From: Trissonchulus latispiculum | Taxonomy: Eukaryota; Nematoda; Enoplea; Enoplida; Ironidae | Length of the DNA: 64,000 nucleotides | Assembly: GCA_030248195.1 (NCBI GenBank) | Contig: JASAND010006515.1 | Location: forward strand, 1-64,000 | Direction of reading: 5' to 3' | In this document: piece by piece, positions 36,123-48,500 of the stretch | How positions within the stretch are numbered: the first letter of the stretch is position 1 | Layout: every line of letters begins with the position of its first letter | Notes under the pieces: generated by a model | The model's database searches: none | The model's input: the letters and a program-made list of their open reading frames with translations, nothing else | What the model was told of the DNA's origin: nothing | Made by a program: the position numbers and the translations under genes

Positions 36123-37767
36123 GGTGATCGTACTATTCATCTCTATGAGGTGATTAATGAAGAACCATTCTTTCTGGAACTTTCCAAGTTCACTGCCTCG
36201 ACTCCGCATCAGTTTTTGGCCTTCCAGCCAAAGCGATGCTGCAATGTCACCAGCGTTGAATTTGCCAAAGGCTGGCGTGCTTATCTTCAGGACCTTGAAC
36301 TATTGACATTTACTGTACCACGAAAGAAGGTATGTGTACAAAACTCCAATAGATCTTTATGCCTTTGTAGGCCGGGTAGCATTGTCTTTTAAATTGCTCT
36401 TGCGTATATCATGTCATATCAAGAGTACATAATTAACAAAGAGTTTGCCACTAAGAATGCCCTTATAGTTTATGAGAGCAATAACTATACTCTGCTCGTT
36501 AACGGCTGCCCGCCCCCGCAAATCAGTACCCAGTTGAAAGTGGAGTACGCTCACTCGCTCCATGCTTGTGTGTTAAAGCTCGAAAAACAAGCTGTGCGTG
36601 CAGCACGAATTTGTGCCTGCTTCAATCTTTAGTACGCAAGCATACATAGTGAAGTATTGGACCAAGTTTGCGGGGTGTGGGTGTCTTCCGTTAGAAAACA
36701 GAGCATAGTTTTTGAGTTTTTGCTCTATGATCACAGAGAGTGTCCCTAGTGGCATACCAAGAGTGCGTAATTGCACTATATATAAGAAGAAGAGTAAGCC
36801 ACTAGAGGGCTCCTCTTCTTGGCATTGCGTAACGGTGCTCCGACCATAATACGCGAATGTTCCCCGTTTGGTGGGGGGGTAGAGCAGAGGATTACGGTAG
36901 TTTTTGTTCTATTTGAAAATAGTTCCCCGTTTGGTGGGGGAGGGGTAGCAAAGAGAGGTCCTTGTTTGGTAGGGGGGTATGCAAAAGGGGTCCCCGTTTG
37001 CTGTGGGGGGGGTCGCCAACAGCCAATCAGATTCAGCCAATTTTAGCCTGACTTGGCGACCCCCCCAAACGGGGAGGGGGTATGCTTGTCGACCCCCCAC
37101 CAAACGGGGGAACATTCGCGTATTATGGTCGGAGCACCGTTACGCAATGCCAAGAAGGGGAGCCCTCTCCAGGAGGAAGAAGGACTCTCCACTTTGCCCA
37201 AGATGTGGTGAAGAGGACGAAGACCTTCACCACTTAATCATCAGGTGCCCGGCCCTTGCTACCTACAGACTCAAACTCTGGGAACGACCCCCTCCCTGGA
37301 TATCCTGGTCAGGGAACCCCGCCATGTGGCTGGGTTTTTGAAGGTGGCGGGACTTCTGGCCTAGCCGGTGGTCCTGACTCATATGCCATGCGATGAGCCT
37401 GCAACTAGAGAGAGAGAGAAGCCCTCTAATGGCTTACTCTTCTTCTAATATATAGTGCCATTATGCACTCTTGTTCACACACTTATTATTTTATGTACTC
37501 TTGGTAATATATATTGTGTTAGCTTAAATTACATCATTCAATCAATCAATAATTCATTTATTCATGTCGTAGAGTTTTTTCAGATGGAATGCTTTCAAAA
37601 TCTCTATCCTCCAGCCTTAGCAACCTGGCGGAGGCAGACCACTGCCTGAGGAAAATTATCTGTTGAATGGATCTGTGAATGGACCAGTGGTTAACGGCCA
37701 TCATGAAAGTTCTGGCAGTGTGATCCAGCGTCAGTCAACTACGAAACTGCCTGTGGAAAATAAATCG
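36123..37767 (+). CDS. Coronin-family protein, two exons (partial)
   Basis: Exon 36123-36329 (AG acceptor, GTATGT donor, phase 0 at both ends) encodes 69 residues with the conserved end of a coronin beta-propeller. It reads GDRTIHLYEV, then EPFFLELSKFTAS, PHQFLAFQPKR, and ends in TVPRKK. Coronins bind F-actin and regulate Arp2/3 or, for the coronin-7/POD-1 type, Golgi and actin trafficking. The PFFLELSKFTA and FQPKR wording looks closest to the coronin-7/POD-1 type. The next exon (37584-37767) follows TTTTTTCAG and opens with a sequence matching the family's next block (FQNLYPPALATW where relatives have FQDDLYPPT.TW). That frame soon stops, and a second frame carries an open linker (EENYLLNGSVNGPVVNG..) to the GTATGT donor at 37768. 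The exon is 184 nt although both edges are phase 0, so one base is surplus. Earlier propeller exons are not visible. The foldback element at 36758 sits in the intron. Confidence 0.7.
36758..37473. mobile_element. Foldback element with inverted arms, intronic
   Basis: Starts CAAGAGTGCGTAATTGCAC and ends with the inverted counterpart GTGCCATTATGCACTCTTG. The arms extend inward through CTATATATAAGAAG, CATTGCGTAACGGTGCTCCG and CGAATGTTCCCCGTTTGG. The centre is G/C-run rich. The right arm is broken by a 250-bp insertion at 37169-37419. The family relative is at 10628-11154. Confidence 0.85.
37169..37419 (+). mobile_element. 5'-truncated non-LTR retrotransposon 3' end
   Basis: Encodes a short tail with the CCHC motif found at the C-terminus of many LINE reverse transcriptases: CPRCGEEDEDLHHLIIRCP (C-x2-C-x8-H-x4-C), followed by a Leu/Trp segment to a stop at about 37341. 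The insert is bounded by AGCCCTCT on both sides (37161-37168 and 37420-37427) and ends in an (AG)n-rich tail. This fits target-primed insertion of a severely truncated copy into the foldback arm. Confidence 0.75.
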
Positions 37768-40179
37768 GTATGTGGGAAGTTGTAGTAGACACCACAAGGG
37801 GTATTTATGTTATTGCTCAGCTCCTATGCTATCCAGTCTGGCCACGCCCAACACACGTTTTTGCAAGGCACGCGGGGGAGCCCGGAATCGGGCAGGGCCG
37901 GACGATGACAATGATCAGCAAGGATAACATAACTTTTTCTGTGTCTTTAAATAGCTCTATTCTCCAATAACGAGTAGCCAACTTTTACTTAAGCTTCTTT
38001 GTAAAACGGTTTTTACAACTTCACCCAAGCGAAACAGTCAAATGCAATTACACACAAAAGCCTAATTTGCATAATTCAACTCTTTTATACAATTCTGAAC
38101 ATTCGAAAATACTAATCCCGCCACGTGTTCACAGGAAAAGGGACTCTCTCAAAATTGAAACAGTAAATCAGGAAACGTCATATAAACTACAAAAACTCTA
38201 GAAAGAACACACAACACATTTTTGGCTGTATTTTGATAGAATTTTCATTAGTTCAGAAAAGCTGCGCATGTAAGCTAAGGATACAAGTTTTGACTCAACA
38301 ATTCAAACAGAAAAACTAAAGTACATAGCGAGAGTCGAAAGCCGTTAGCCCTGACTTTCGAAAAGCAATATTCTCAAAATTCCAATTTTTTAAGCAAGAA
38401 TTTGCGCTTATGCTCTACACGAGGTATAGGGTTTACTCAGGTTCTTCTTTTTTCTTTTGAACCTATTGTTTGTTTTTGCTTGATGCTTATCAGATTTCTA
38501 TTGAATTGTTTTTGTTTTTTCTGTTTGTCAAGTTCATTGGTTAAATTGTTAGCATCGCTTTCGAATTTATATAGCTAGCTTTAATAATTTCAATTAAGGA
38601 GGAAGTTTCTGTTAGGTAAATATTTACAGCTTCTCTGTAAGCGTGATTACCTTTCCCCTGTCGTTCTTTTGATAAAATATTCAGCAAGTTTGTTCCCCTG
38701 TTCGATTCGTCTGTTGTCCTGTAAATTTTTAATGTTTATGATTTTGTTTGCCTAAACGGATTTAGTTGTCAAATTGTGTTCTATTTTCATACAAGGCACT
38801 TAGTTTCTGTGTTCCTGTGTTCTCTTTTCTGCAGTCGGCGTTTGAACTTCTGTCTCTTCCTTGTCTCTTCACTCGTTTCCTGTTGCTCCTGTAGTTGCTG
38901 ATGTTATTATGGCTGTAAAGTGCTCTAGCTGTCAAGTTCTGTTAATTTTGTTTACAGGACACTGTTATTTAACAAGGGTATAATTTTTCTTTGCCATGAG
39001 ATAGCATTATTCTTGTTTTTCGTATAATCATCATATACTTAGCACTCTATGCAAACCGGTTTTTCGAAGGCAGACAACTTTAAACGGCAGACAGTGTAAA
39101 CATTCAAAAACCTAATTTGCATAAATCAACTCATTTATACACATAATATTGTGTGCAATCGAAAATACTAATCCCACAACCTGTTAATACAAAAATACTG
39201 AAAAAGGGACTTTCTCATAACTGAAATAGTAAATCATAGAAATTCTATCATGTATTTTTATTTCAAGAGGGACTTTCTCATAACTGAAACACTAAATCAT
39301 AGAAGGTCAAAAACATTCAGTACTATATAAACCTTTATCCCACACACAAAAACTCCCCTAATCTGTTTTTGATAATTTTCATTAAATTTCATTAAATTAT
39401 ATTTAATTTTCGTCAATAAACATTCGAAAAATTCAAATTTTTAAGCAAGCAAAATTACCACAAACTCAAACTACAACGCCTGTTTCAGTATTCCCCAAAA
39501 CACTTTCTATCTAAAGACCATTCCACCCAAAATTACATTAAAGTTTTAAACTCTTAATACAGACGACAAGTTCTTCTTTACATATTCTCTTCCTTCTTTT
39601 TCATGGCACAAGATACAGAACTAGTTTCTCTGTTTACTGTTTTCCTGTTCCTCTTCTACTTGACATCAATATTGTTGCAAAATCCTGTAAATTGCAAGTA
39701 GGAATAATTTTGATTACAGGACACTCTAACTTAACAATCTTAAGCTTATTGTTTCTCTTCAAACAATGCAAACCGGTTTTCTAAACGTAGACAACTCTAA
39801 ACGGCAGACAATCTAAAGATTCAAAAACCTAATTTGCATAAATCAATTCTTTTATATATACACTGTGCACAATAGACAATACTAATCCCATAACCTCTTA
39901 ATAGAAAAATACTGAAAAAGGGACTTTGTCATAAGCGAAATAGTAAATCACATACATTTCAAAAGGGATTTTCTCCTAACTGAATCATTAAACCATAAAA
40001 GGTGAAAAACATTCAGTAGTATATAAGCCATTACTTCATAAACAAATCGTCCCCTTATGTATTTTTGATTAATTTCATTAATTTACTAATTTTTTATTTT
40101 TAATATATTTTATTCAATAATATTTCATTTTCGTCAAAAAACAAAAAATACAAACTTACTTCACAGTGGCCTGTTACTT
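37768..40179. repeat. Long intron/intergenic DNA with three copies of a 250-bp repeat
   Basis: Copies at about 37998-38230, 39052-39310 and 39768-40060 share CCTAATTTGCATAA, TTTTATAC, AATACTAATCCC, and GGGACTTTCTCATAA with GAAATAGTAAATCA. Between them lie T-rich blocks with (TTCCTGT) words. No coding frame. Confidence 0.65.
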
Positions 40180-41960
40180 ACTTCAGAGTGGCCTGTATAG
40201 CCAAACTGTTTTCCTGTTGCTCCTGTGGTGACAAACCTTGACAAAACCTGACAACGTCAAGAAAAGAGAAGAAAAAACAGGACATCAGAAAACAGTGTCC
40301 TGTAAACAAACTTGACAACTAGACGACATTACCGCCAAATAAAAACCAACACCAGCAGGAGCAACAGGAAAACAGGATGCCTATTCTACACTACAAACTT
40401 ACTTCACAGTTCCTCTTCAGTCAAGCTATTTTTCACTTGCTTCTTTTCCTGTCGTTCCTGTACACACTCCAAACTTACTTCACAGTGACCTGTATAGCCA
40501 AGCCAACTTACTTTACATTTGCTTTTTTAATCAAGCTGTTTTCATTATTGCTCCTGTACACTGTCCAAACTTCCAAACTTACTTCACAGTTGCCTGTTTA
40601 ATCAAGCTGTTTTCCTGTTTCCCCCCACAAGACCATGTCAAGCTGTTTTCATTTTTGCTCCTGTACACTGTCCAAACTTACTTCTACACTACAAACGTAC
40701 TTCTGGCCAATTTCATTGTCTCCGATGACTCCTTGACAAAACCTGACAACGTCAAGAAAAGAGAAGAAAAAACAGGACATCAGAAAACAGTGTCCTGTAA
40801 ACAAACTTGACAACTAGACGATTCGCCAAAAAAACCACACCAGCAGGAGACAGGAAAACAGGAGCTATTCTACACTAAAACTTACTCCACAGTTGGTTTT
40901 ATTGGAGGTTTTTGGTTTGTTTTACTTCACATTTGCTTTTTTAATCAAGCTGTTTTCATTATTGCTCCTGTACACTGTCCAAACTTCCAAACTTACGTCA
41001 CAGTTGCCTGTTTAATCAAGCTGTTTTCCTGTTTCTCTTCTTTTCCTCTTACTCCTCCACACATGCCAAGCCAACTTACTTCACATTTGCTTGATTAATC
41101 AAGCTGTTTTCATTGTTGCTCCTGTACACTGTCCAAACTTACTTCTACACTACAACCGTACTTATGGCCAATTTCATTGTCTCCGATGACTCCTTGACAA
41201 AACCTGACAACGTCAAGAAAAGAGAAGAAAAAACAGGACATCAGAAAACAGTGTCCTGTAAACAAACTTGACAACTAGACGACATTACCGCCATATAAAA
41301 ACCAACACCAGCAGGAGCAACAGGAAAACAGGAAGACTATTCTACACTACAAACTTACTCCACAGTTGCTTCTATCAGCAGGAGCAACACGAAAAAAGGA
41401 AACCTATTCTACACTACAAACTTACTTCACAGTTCCTGTTCAGTCAAGCTGTTTTCCTGTTCCTCTTCTTTTCCTCTTACTCCTCCACACATACACAAAC
41501 CTTGACAAAACCTACTCCAAACTTAGTTCACATTTGCCTGTTTAGTCAAGCTGTTTTCCGGATGCTAACTTGACTCATGGACGGATTCGGCCATATTCAG
41601 CGACTAAAGTTTTGCCGTACAACAAGTTACGACGAAATTGCTGTCTGCATTGAAGACGTTGCCAAGCAACTTCGAAAAGCAGGAGTTGTTTTAGACTTCC
41701 AGTATGTCAAGCTGTTTTCCTGTTTCTCTTCTTTTTCCTCTTGTCAAGAAAAGAGAAGAAAAAACAGGACATCAGAAAACAGTGTCCTGTAAACAAACTT
41801 GACAACTAGACGACATTACCGCCAAATAAAAACCAACACCAGCAGGAGCAACAGGAAAACAGGAAGACGTTATTCTACACTGCAAACTTACTTCACAGTT
41901 GCCTCTATCAACAGGAGCAACACGAAACAGGAAAACAAAAACAGGAACAAACAAAGTAGT
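40180..41960. repeat. Complex array, unit about 480 bp
   Basis: A composite unit recurs at about 40248, 40735, 41203 and 41740. It contains GACAACGTCAAGAAAAGAG, AACAGGACATCAGAAAACAG, TGTCCTGTAAACAAACTTGA, and ACAGGAAAACAGGA. It also has shorter words such as AAACTTACTTCACAGTTGCC and TCAAGCTGTTTTC in many copies, together with complements such as TCTCTTCTTTTCC. Opposing TTCCTGT and ACAGGAA words make the array self-complementary. Peptide readings are repeat artefacts. Confidence 0.8.
41577..41702 (+). other. Unique coding-like island inside the repeat array
   Basis: About 126 bp that do not share the repeat's words. They read as one open frame from an ATG (GHIQRLKFCRTTSYDEIAVC.., helical and charged). 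Both sides border the repeat word GTCAAGCTGTTTTCC (41548-41562 and 41705-41719). It could be a captured exon fragment or an ancestral piece of unit otherwise lost. No family recognised. Confidence 0.4.
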
Positions 41961-43737
41961 GTATTGTTTCGTAAAGACAAAGTGTATTGTTTGCAAAAGA
42001 CAAAGTAGTCTAATATTTTCTCAGTTGTATATATTTTAATATCCAAATACACTAACATAAAAATACATATATACATTTGTTTTTGTATTGTAGGAGCTCC
42101 ATGATTAAAGCATAAGGAAACGACCAGAAGACGGACCACCAGCATTTACGAATTCTACGAAAACTTTAAACTTTTTCATATATGAATTGTCCGTATATTA
42201 ATTCTGTGTTAGTAAAATTACTGCATTCGATTTAATTCATCAGCATTATAATTCAAATAGTAACAAAGGCTCTTTATTGTATAGTCTTGGTTTTCTTTAC
42301 GTAGTTAACACGAAACTTATTAGCATATCATAGTTCGTCTGATATTCGTTTAAAACACTGAAGAAACATAGAGACATCAGTCAATTATCAACAATTATCA
42401 CTAGATTAACAATCATCGCTACAACAGCAACATCTACGCTCCAAACTTACTTCACAGTTGCTTGTATCAGCACCAGCAACGAGTCTCTCCTTTCTAGTGC
42501 AACAGAAAAACAAGTGCTAAACAGAAGAGAACAAGTACAGAACAGAACAAGGAGTCTTTCCTACGCAAGAGGAGAACAGGACATGGAGTCTCTCCTTTCC
42601 TGTGTAAGTACAGAAGAAAGTACTCCTTCTTTCTTGTAAAACACAGGAAAACAAAGTGACACACCAATTGCGCGCCAAAATATTAACTCTGCTTAACTCG
42701 GCGAGTTAATTTTAACTCGTTTAACCCATTCGCGAAAAGGATCGAGTTAAATTTAACTCGTTTAACCCATTCGCGAAAAGGCCCTTGGAATAACATTTCT
42801 GGCTGTTTTGAATGTGGATAAATGCCATATTATCAAATACCTTGGAAAATTTCTTTCAAAGTGGGCAATGAATGGGAACGCAGAGTGGAATGGATACATA
42901 GTGGGGATATGTCTTAACCGCGTGCATGGTATGCTAAAACGAGCTAAGTCTATCCCTCACTTTGTGACTATAATAGGTGCTGAACTGCTGAGGTAGAATT
43001 ATTTTTATTTACAATGGACCAATATAGAGCAAGAGTTATTTAGTTTGAGTACATTGTGATGTGATTCTCGTGAAGCTACTTTCACAGGTGTGTATGTCGT
43101 TACCATTCTATCATTTGTTCTACGTTGAGCACAGGGCGATCAGAGAGGAATGTTGATTGTACTCTCTGCATGCATCGACCACAAACACGAAAGTTTGGTC
43201 CCGTGAGATCTGAAACTGAACAATCTGTCTACATTGATCATTGTTCACTCCGGCTTCAATCTGGAGCCGCACTATATTCCTCTTGGGGAAACCCTGGACT
43301 TATCACCTTGGGCAATTTACTGAGATTGTCAAGGGGTGGCCGCCTGCTAGGTAGAGCTACCACAGGACCTCCATTACGGTGAAAGTAATGGACGTACTGA
43401 TAGCCCCGTAGAACACCTCGGATAATTGCGACTATAGTTATTCAGTGTCAGCTGCCCCACCCAGACAAAGTTTTAAAATCGCGGACACTACCCCTAACCA
43501 GCGAACCGACAGTGGTGAGGTGGCTGTAAAAAAAGGAGATTGCCTCAAGGGACTTTTGCCATTTGGCTCTTTCAACTTAGCTAACAATTTTCCAGGTGAA
43601 TCGCAGCTGAAGTCCGTATAATTATAGAATTGCAGCAAAAACAAATAAGCGGGCAAACTATAAGTTTTCAGGGAACCCCTTTTTTGGAGCAAGATTTTTA
43701 AAATTGTATTCACTTTTATAGTGAAAAATTACCAAGC
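41961..43737. other. AT-rich spacer with two short direct repeats
   Basis: Bases 42702-42781 contain two near-identical 40-bp units, each with TTTAACTCGTTTAACCCATT and CGCGAAAAGG. Bases 42440-42660 continue the ACAGGA-type words of the neighbouring array. Open frames at 42808-42996 and 43125-43382 have no recognisable feature. Confidence 0.4.
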
Positions 43738-44350
43738 TCATCATGCAAGAAGATCACCAAGCAGTACATCACTTTCGACCCAAGGCCACACTAGCTCGCA
43801 TAAGAAAGAGATACTGGATTCCACAGGGATTGGCACAAGTGAAGAAATTTCGTCATTGGCGTCATTACCAAAGGAAAGACTCACCAAGGCACCTGCGTGT
43901 CTGTCTGTATATACCAGTCTTGATTATATAGAGCCTTTGTATGTAAAGTCAGCCCAGTCTGAGCCCTACTCCAAGCGTTGGATCGGCATATTCACCTGCC
44001 TGTCTACAAAAGCGACTGAACACCGCTGAATCAGCACAGAATGCTATCAAGCGTTTCATCTCTAGGAGAAGCGCTCCGGTAACTTTCTTCTCAGACAATG
44101 CGAAATATTTCAAACGAGCCTCGGATATAGTACATCATATATAGGATAATAGAATTCGACCATCAGCGCTGGAGAAGTTGGAAAGTTACCTTTCCAACAA
44201 GTGTATCATATGGAAATTCATTCCTGAGGAATCTCCACGGTTGGCGGGGTCTATGAACGATTGGTAGGCCTTGTCAAAAGAGGGCTACGGAAACTCCTTT
44301 GGAAAAGCAAGATCACGATCAGCAAGATCAGAGCAAAAGCAGAACATAAC
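43738..44350 (+). pseudogene. Decayed BEL/Pao retrotransposon integrase
   Basis: Fragments in two or three frames match the order of a BEL/Pao integrase. First comes the histidine-rich zinc-binding part ending TLARIRKRYWIPQGLAQVKK. Next is the start of the catalytic core with its Asp (YTSLDYIEPLYVKS, then WIGIFTCLSTKA). Then comes the second catalytic segment (FFSDNAKYFKRAS), and finally WKFIPEESPRLAGSMNDW with the downstream helix. Frameshifts (between about 43860 and 43900) and several stops (44029, 44139 and others) show it is dead. No reverse transcriptase or gag is visible upstream. The sequence 44400-45910 that follows is probably its 3' non-coding part or LTR. Confidence 0.8.
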
Positions 44351-45910
44351 CTCGCCGAATAACCTAAGTGAATCCTACCGAAGGGTGTTTAACCGCCGTT
44401 GAAGAGCTAAAACTCAGATATTAGAAGAAACTACCCCAAATTTGCTGAAAATTACACACTTAAAAATAGCTATCTACCTACCCAAAATATCTTAGAAAAG
44501 CCCTACTTACCGACTATACAATACTAACCACACAAAAACCTAACTAAAATGACACCCTAAAATGGTACAAAAAAGACCACGTTCACTTAAAAATGATTAT
44601 GCTTGACAATGGGGGTGACCCCGAAATGCGTACAGAAGAGAAATGAGAAGTACAAGAACAAGGGAAATACAGACGAACTTTTCAATGCAAAACAAGGTAA
44701 TGAATCCAACAAATTTTCACATGAAACAGTAATTAACAAATAACAATTTTTGGTTACGTATCCCCAAACAGCTACACCTACAAAAATACCCTAAACAATA
44801 TCCCTAGGCCATAAAATGCGGTCCCTCGTTATGGTTGAAAATATAAAGGCCATAAAATTTTAGAGAAAGAGTCAGACGAAAAAGGAATAGACTGAATAAA
44901 TTTTTAGAAGTTAACTAGAAGGCTCTACAGGGTCACCATTGAGCGTATTAAGTTTTGAGAAGACGAAATAGTCACTATTTCAAAATGAGAATTGGACCAG
45001 TAAAGCATGCCGGACATACCGGACAGAGCGGACAATTAAGACACGACTGGACTCTAGCTAAACAAAACACAAGACTGACTGACAAGCCACATAGGCAGCG
45101 AGAACGGTAGAGGGCCGTCAGAGCCAATCTATTGTTAGACTTGACTTATGACCCCCACTAAAATTAGACAAAAGAAAACAAGAGTGAGGAAGAGAAATTT
45201 GTAAATAAGGAGTGAGAGTGCATTGGTCTAAGGAAGGTTCACGTATGAAATGTAATTTCAATAGTACAGATATTGGATGTACGTTTTCAGATTTTAATTT
45301 TAAAACTGTTCTGACTTAAAGGTTAACATTAAATGTTACTTTAAAAGTGTTTTGAATTAATTAAATTTAAATGAAATTTCAATTTTAAATATATTAAACT
45401 AAAATTTATATAAAATAGGAGTAGTTGCTGCTACCCTTTAACTTACTTACGTTGCGATACAAAAACGCAATTTAAATTGGTAACGTAAAATAAATTCTGA
45501 TTTAATTAATTTAATTTTAAAATTTTAGCTGGTAAGGGGAACCGAAAAAGTTTAATCATACACTGCACTGAAAATTGAAAATGGAGTTATACAGTAAACT
45601 TAGAAAAATCTAAGGATTACGGAAGTTTTGACAGAATAGACATTGAGACAAAAGAGGCCGCCACTTAAAGGTCAAATGTCATCCAAACAATAGATTGGCT
45701 TTAACGGCACCCAATCGCGAGAACTGGTTTTTGAGAAGTGGTGGTAGAATCTGATTGGATAAATTTAAGACCCTTTTAGAAAGAGAGAAGTTTCGAAAGA
45801 CTCCCAGCAAAAATTGACATACATACAGCGCCACCTAGTGGCTAGGCTGGCTGACAAATATACACATTATTTCAACATAAGCACAATAACAATTGTAATG
45901 AAAAGGCTTT
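44351..45910. repeat. Probable 3' non-coding/LTR part of the BEL/Pao element
   Basis: Shares, in the same order, several words with 60180-61750. These are CCCTAC(T)TACCGA(C)TATACA, CACCCTAA, and CAGCGCCACCTAG with TGGCT(A)G..GGCTG. This implies two diverged relatives of one element. No intact LTR pair was found for either. Confidence 0.5.
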
Positions 45911-47521
45911 CATTAATGGTTAAAATTGGTTGAAATTGCTTATCTAGCTAATTGTATGAAGGAACGTGCAGAAGTCCAGTCAGTTGAAGATTTTTATATT
46001 TCATATGTTTCATCATATTTGCCAGAATCGAATGTTCAAACCCATATCTGTATAGATGTTTTGTATTTGAAGAAAATATCAGAATTGCCAGACAAAAATT
46101 GGTGGTTAATATCTTAGTTTATTACCCCAAAGGTTAAATTAATGATAGAAGTAGGATCATTCAAATACTTAGTAGAATTATCTCACCATCTAAAACACCA
46201 AGAATAACAATACGCATACATGGAATTAATAACCAAATCAAAATTTAAATAATTGGAATGAATTGGCAGGAGATCTAGTTGAAAAGTGGATACTCTTCTT
46301 TGATCTGAAATTGGTCCGGGATAGGACCTTTTCATCCATATCGTCACCTATTATGGCTAAGAAATTCTTGCCAAAGCAATTTTGGTTCCTAATTACAGAA
46401 AAGAATTACGCAAATTTATTTTCAAACTCGTAGAAATTCTCTATACTGCAGTCTCAAGGCAATAAAATGCCACATATTGGAAGATAGTCTCTTAGGTAAG
46501 CTTAAGTTAGTTATATAGGTAGCTATTTAATATAAAATGAGTTTATAATTAGTTAGCTAGTGTTTATATGAATTAATTAGTAATAATTAGGCTTTAATTA
46601 GTTAATGTTTATAGTTTTTATCCAGAAAACAACTTAGGCTCATTGGAAGGGCAATTTTCTCCTGATTCCAAAAATACAATCCCCACCTTTCAACTCCAAA
46701 AAATGAGTGAGCTATTAGCAAAAATGTTTTAATAAGATTACTTCTAATTTCGTAATCTTACCTTTCTGAAAAGGTGTACCTCATAATTTGGTCCCCACCC
46801 ACCTTTGTGTTAACTTAGTAGTTAGTAGTTAGTAGTGGGAGTACTACTACGCCCATTCACTCTTTATACGTGAGGCTTGTCCTAACTTGAACTCCTGTTT
46901 GGGCCAAGAAGCCAGGAGAGAATTGCCTCTCCAGAAAAGAGTTAGTACACACTTTTTGTGTACATAGGTAGGTCCGGAGGGGGCTTAGCCTCCTCCGTAA
47001 TAATTTGAAATTAACGAGAATTAACGAAATAGGTTATAACATACGTAGAATAATATTCTGTAATTAGTTGTAGCTAGAAAATTACATACGAATTTTTATG
47101 CACATTTTTTAGGCAATTGCTCCCTCAGTCCTTGGTCTTTTGAGGACACTGAATTTCTAGCAATAGAGAGCAATTGCTGCTAAGGTTGCTGTGTTGGCTT
47201 CTCTTGTTTGTGGCCAATTGTTTATCTGAAATTTCAAAGTAGGGGCCCAGGACAAGAGAAACCAAAGAAAATTAACAAATTAAGAACAGACGTATAAATT
47301 CTGCCCAAAGATGGCACTTAAAATTATTTTTCCCATAATCGGCCGGGAATGGCCGGATTTTTAAGCCCCTTTTTAACCTGATCGGAGAAGTCAAAGTTTG
47401 GATTCGAAACTTCCCCCTTTGGTTACGTTTACATGTTAACCAAAATTTTACAAAATTTCAAAGTTTCGCACCCCAAAATTAATCAGAAAAGTGGTCAGCT
47501 GGGGGCAATATTTCGCCGTTA
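45911..47521. other. AT-rich spacer, degenerate repeats
   Basis: Holds GAGTTAGTAGTTAGTAGT-like short repeats near 46812-46840, an AGCAATTG/CAATTGCT inverted pair at 47113-47178, and the CTCCGGACC region near 46970-47000 that may be an LTR piece. No gene supported. Confidence 0.4.
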
Positions 47522-48260
47522 TCGTTAATCTTCCCCTGGCTGACCACCAGGCTCAAAAAGAGCCAGCTAAGGACGGAGGAATGTGATGTCTGGATCTTCT
47601 AGTGTTAAAGGTGGCAAGCTTCTAGAAAGCTCTAGAACTTTCTAGAAGCTTTGCCTTAATTTCAAAGCCACACCGACGGAATTGCGCTGTCACTGGGCTG
47701 TCAGAGAGCTGTCAGCCCAGTCCCCAAATTTTGAGACTCACTCAGTGTTCGCTGAGGGCCGACCGAGAGCGGTCGGCCAAACTTTCTCTCTCCAAGCACG
47801 CATCTCTACAGTGGGCTGTGGCTTTGCAGCAACTGAAATTCTAGGAAAAATCTAGGAACTTTTCTGGCCTTCGGGCCAGAAACGGAATTGAGTTATCCAC
47901 GCGAACACTAACAAGTGAGGGGCCTTAGGGTCTTCTATACCCGGCTCAAATACACTGTCTAGGCCAAAAAATTAGGAATTTTACATTGTTGGCCTTCGGG
48001 CCTATTTTCTATATTATGTGCCTTTTAGCCTTCGGGCCCTTTTTCCTTTATGCGGCCAAAGGGCCATTATTTTTATTATCAGCCAAGCCACGACCTACGG
48101 GCCACATTTTATATCGTAGGGCCCCCGTAGCCATGGGGATTTGCGACATAACGGGATTTTGAGTGGGGACCCACCCCTAAGATTGAGATAGAGGGCCCCT
48201 TAATTACGACCCTAATTTATTAATTTAGTCACAGGGATGTTTTCACCCCACAGCCGGCAA
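47522..48260 (+). mobile_element. 3' end fragment of a second gypsy element (polypurine tract plus LTR)
   Basis: Bases 47564-47590 repeat the 3' boundary of the intact element at 48317-52973, here on the plus strand: CCAGCTAAGGACGGAGGAA followed by TGTGATGTCTGG. In both elements the last codons read PAKDGGM then stop. The presumed LTR starts at 47583. Its right end is uncertain. It includes repeated GGCCTTCGGGCC words at 47869-48100 and shares CATCTCTACAGTGGGCTGTGG with 57523-57543. Confidence 0.55.
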
Positions 48261-48316
48261 CTAGGTGTTGCCGGCCATATTCTGTAATGAAGGCACTCAA
48301 GATTCTAAAATCACTG

Positions 48317-48500
48317 TGTAAAGGCTCCTCAGTAGATCAACCAGACCGTTTACTGATTGACTGGCGATTTCACATAATCACAACGGTTTATATAGCATCA
48401 ACCTAATTTGCATACGTTTAACAGACAACACGGAATATGCAAATTAGTTAACAACTGAATGGCATAGTCAGAATGCGGTTTTCGTTATCAAGACATCACA
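48317..48500 (-). repeat. 3' LTR of the gypsy element
   Basis: 184 bp, read TGTGATGTCTTGATAACG to GGAGCCTTTACA in element orientation. Identical to the other LTR. It is short and AT-rich, with a TATATAA-like stretch that may serve as promoter. Confidence 0.97.
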
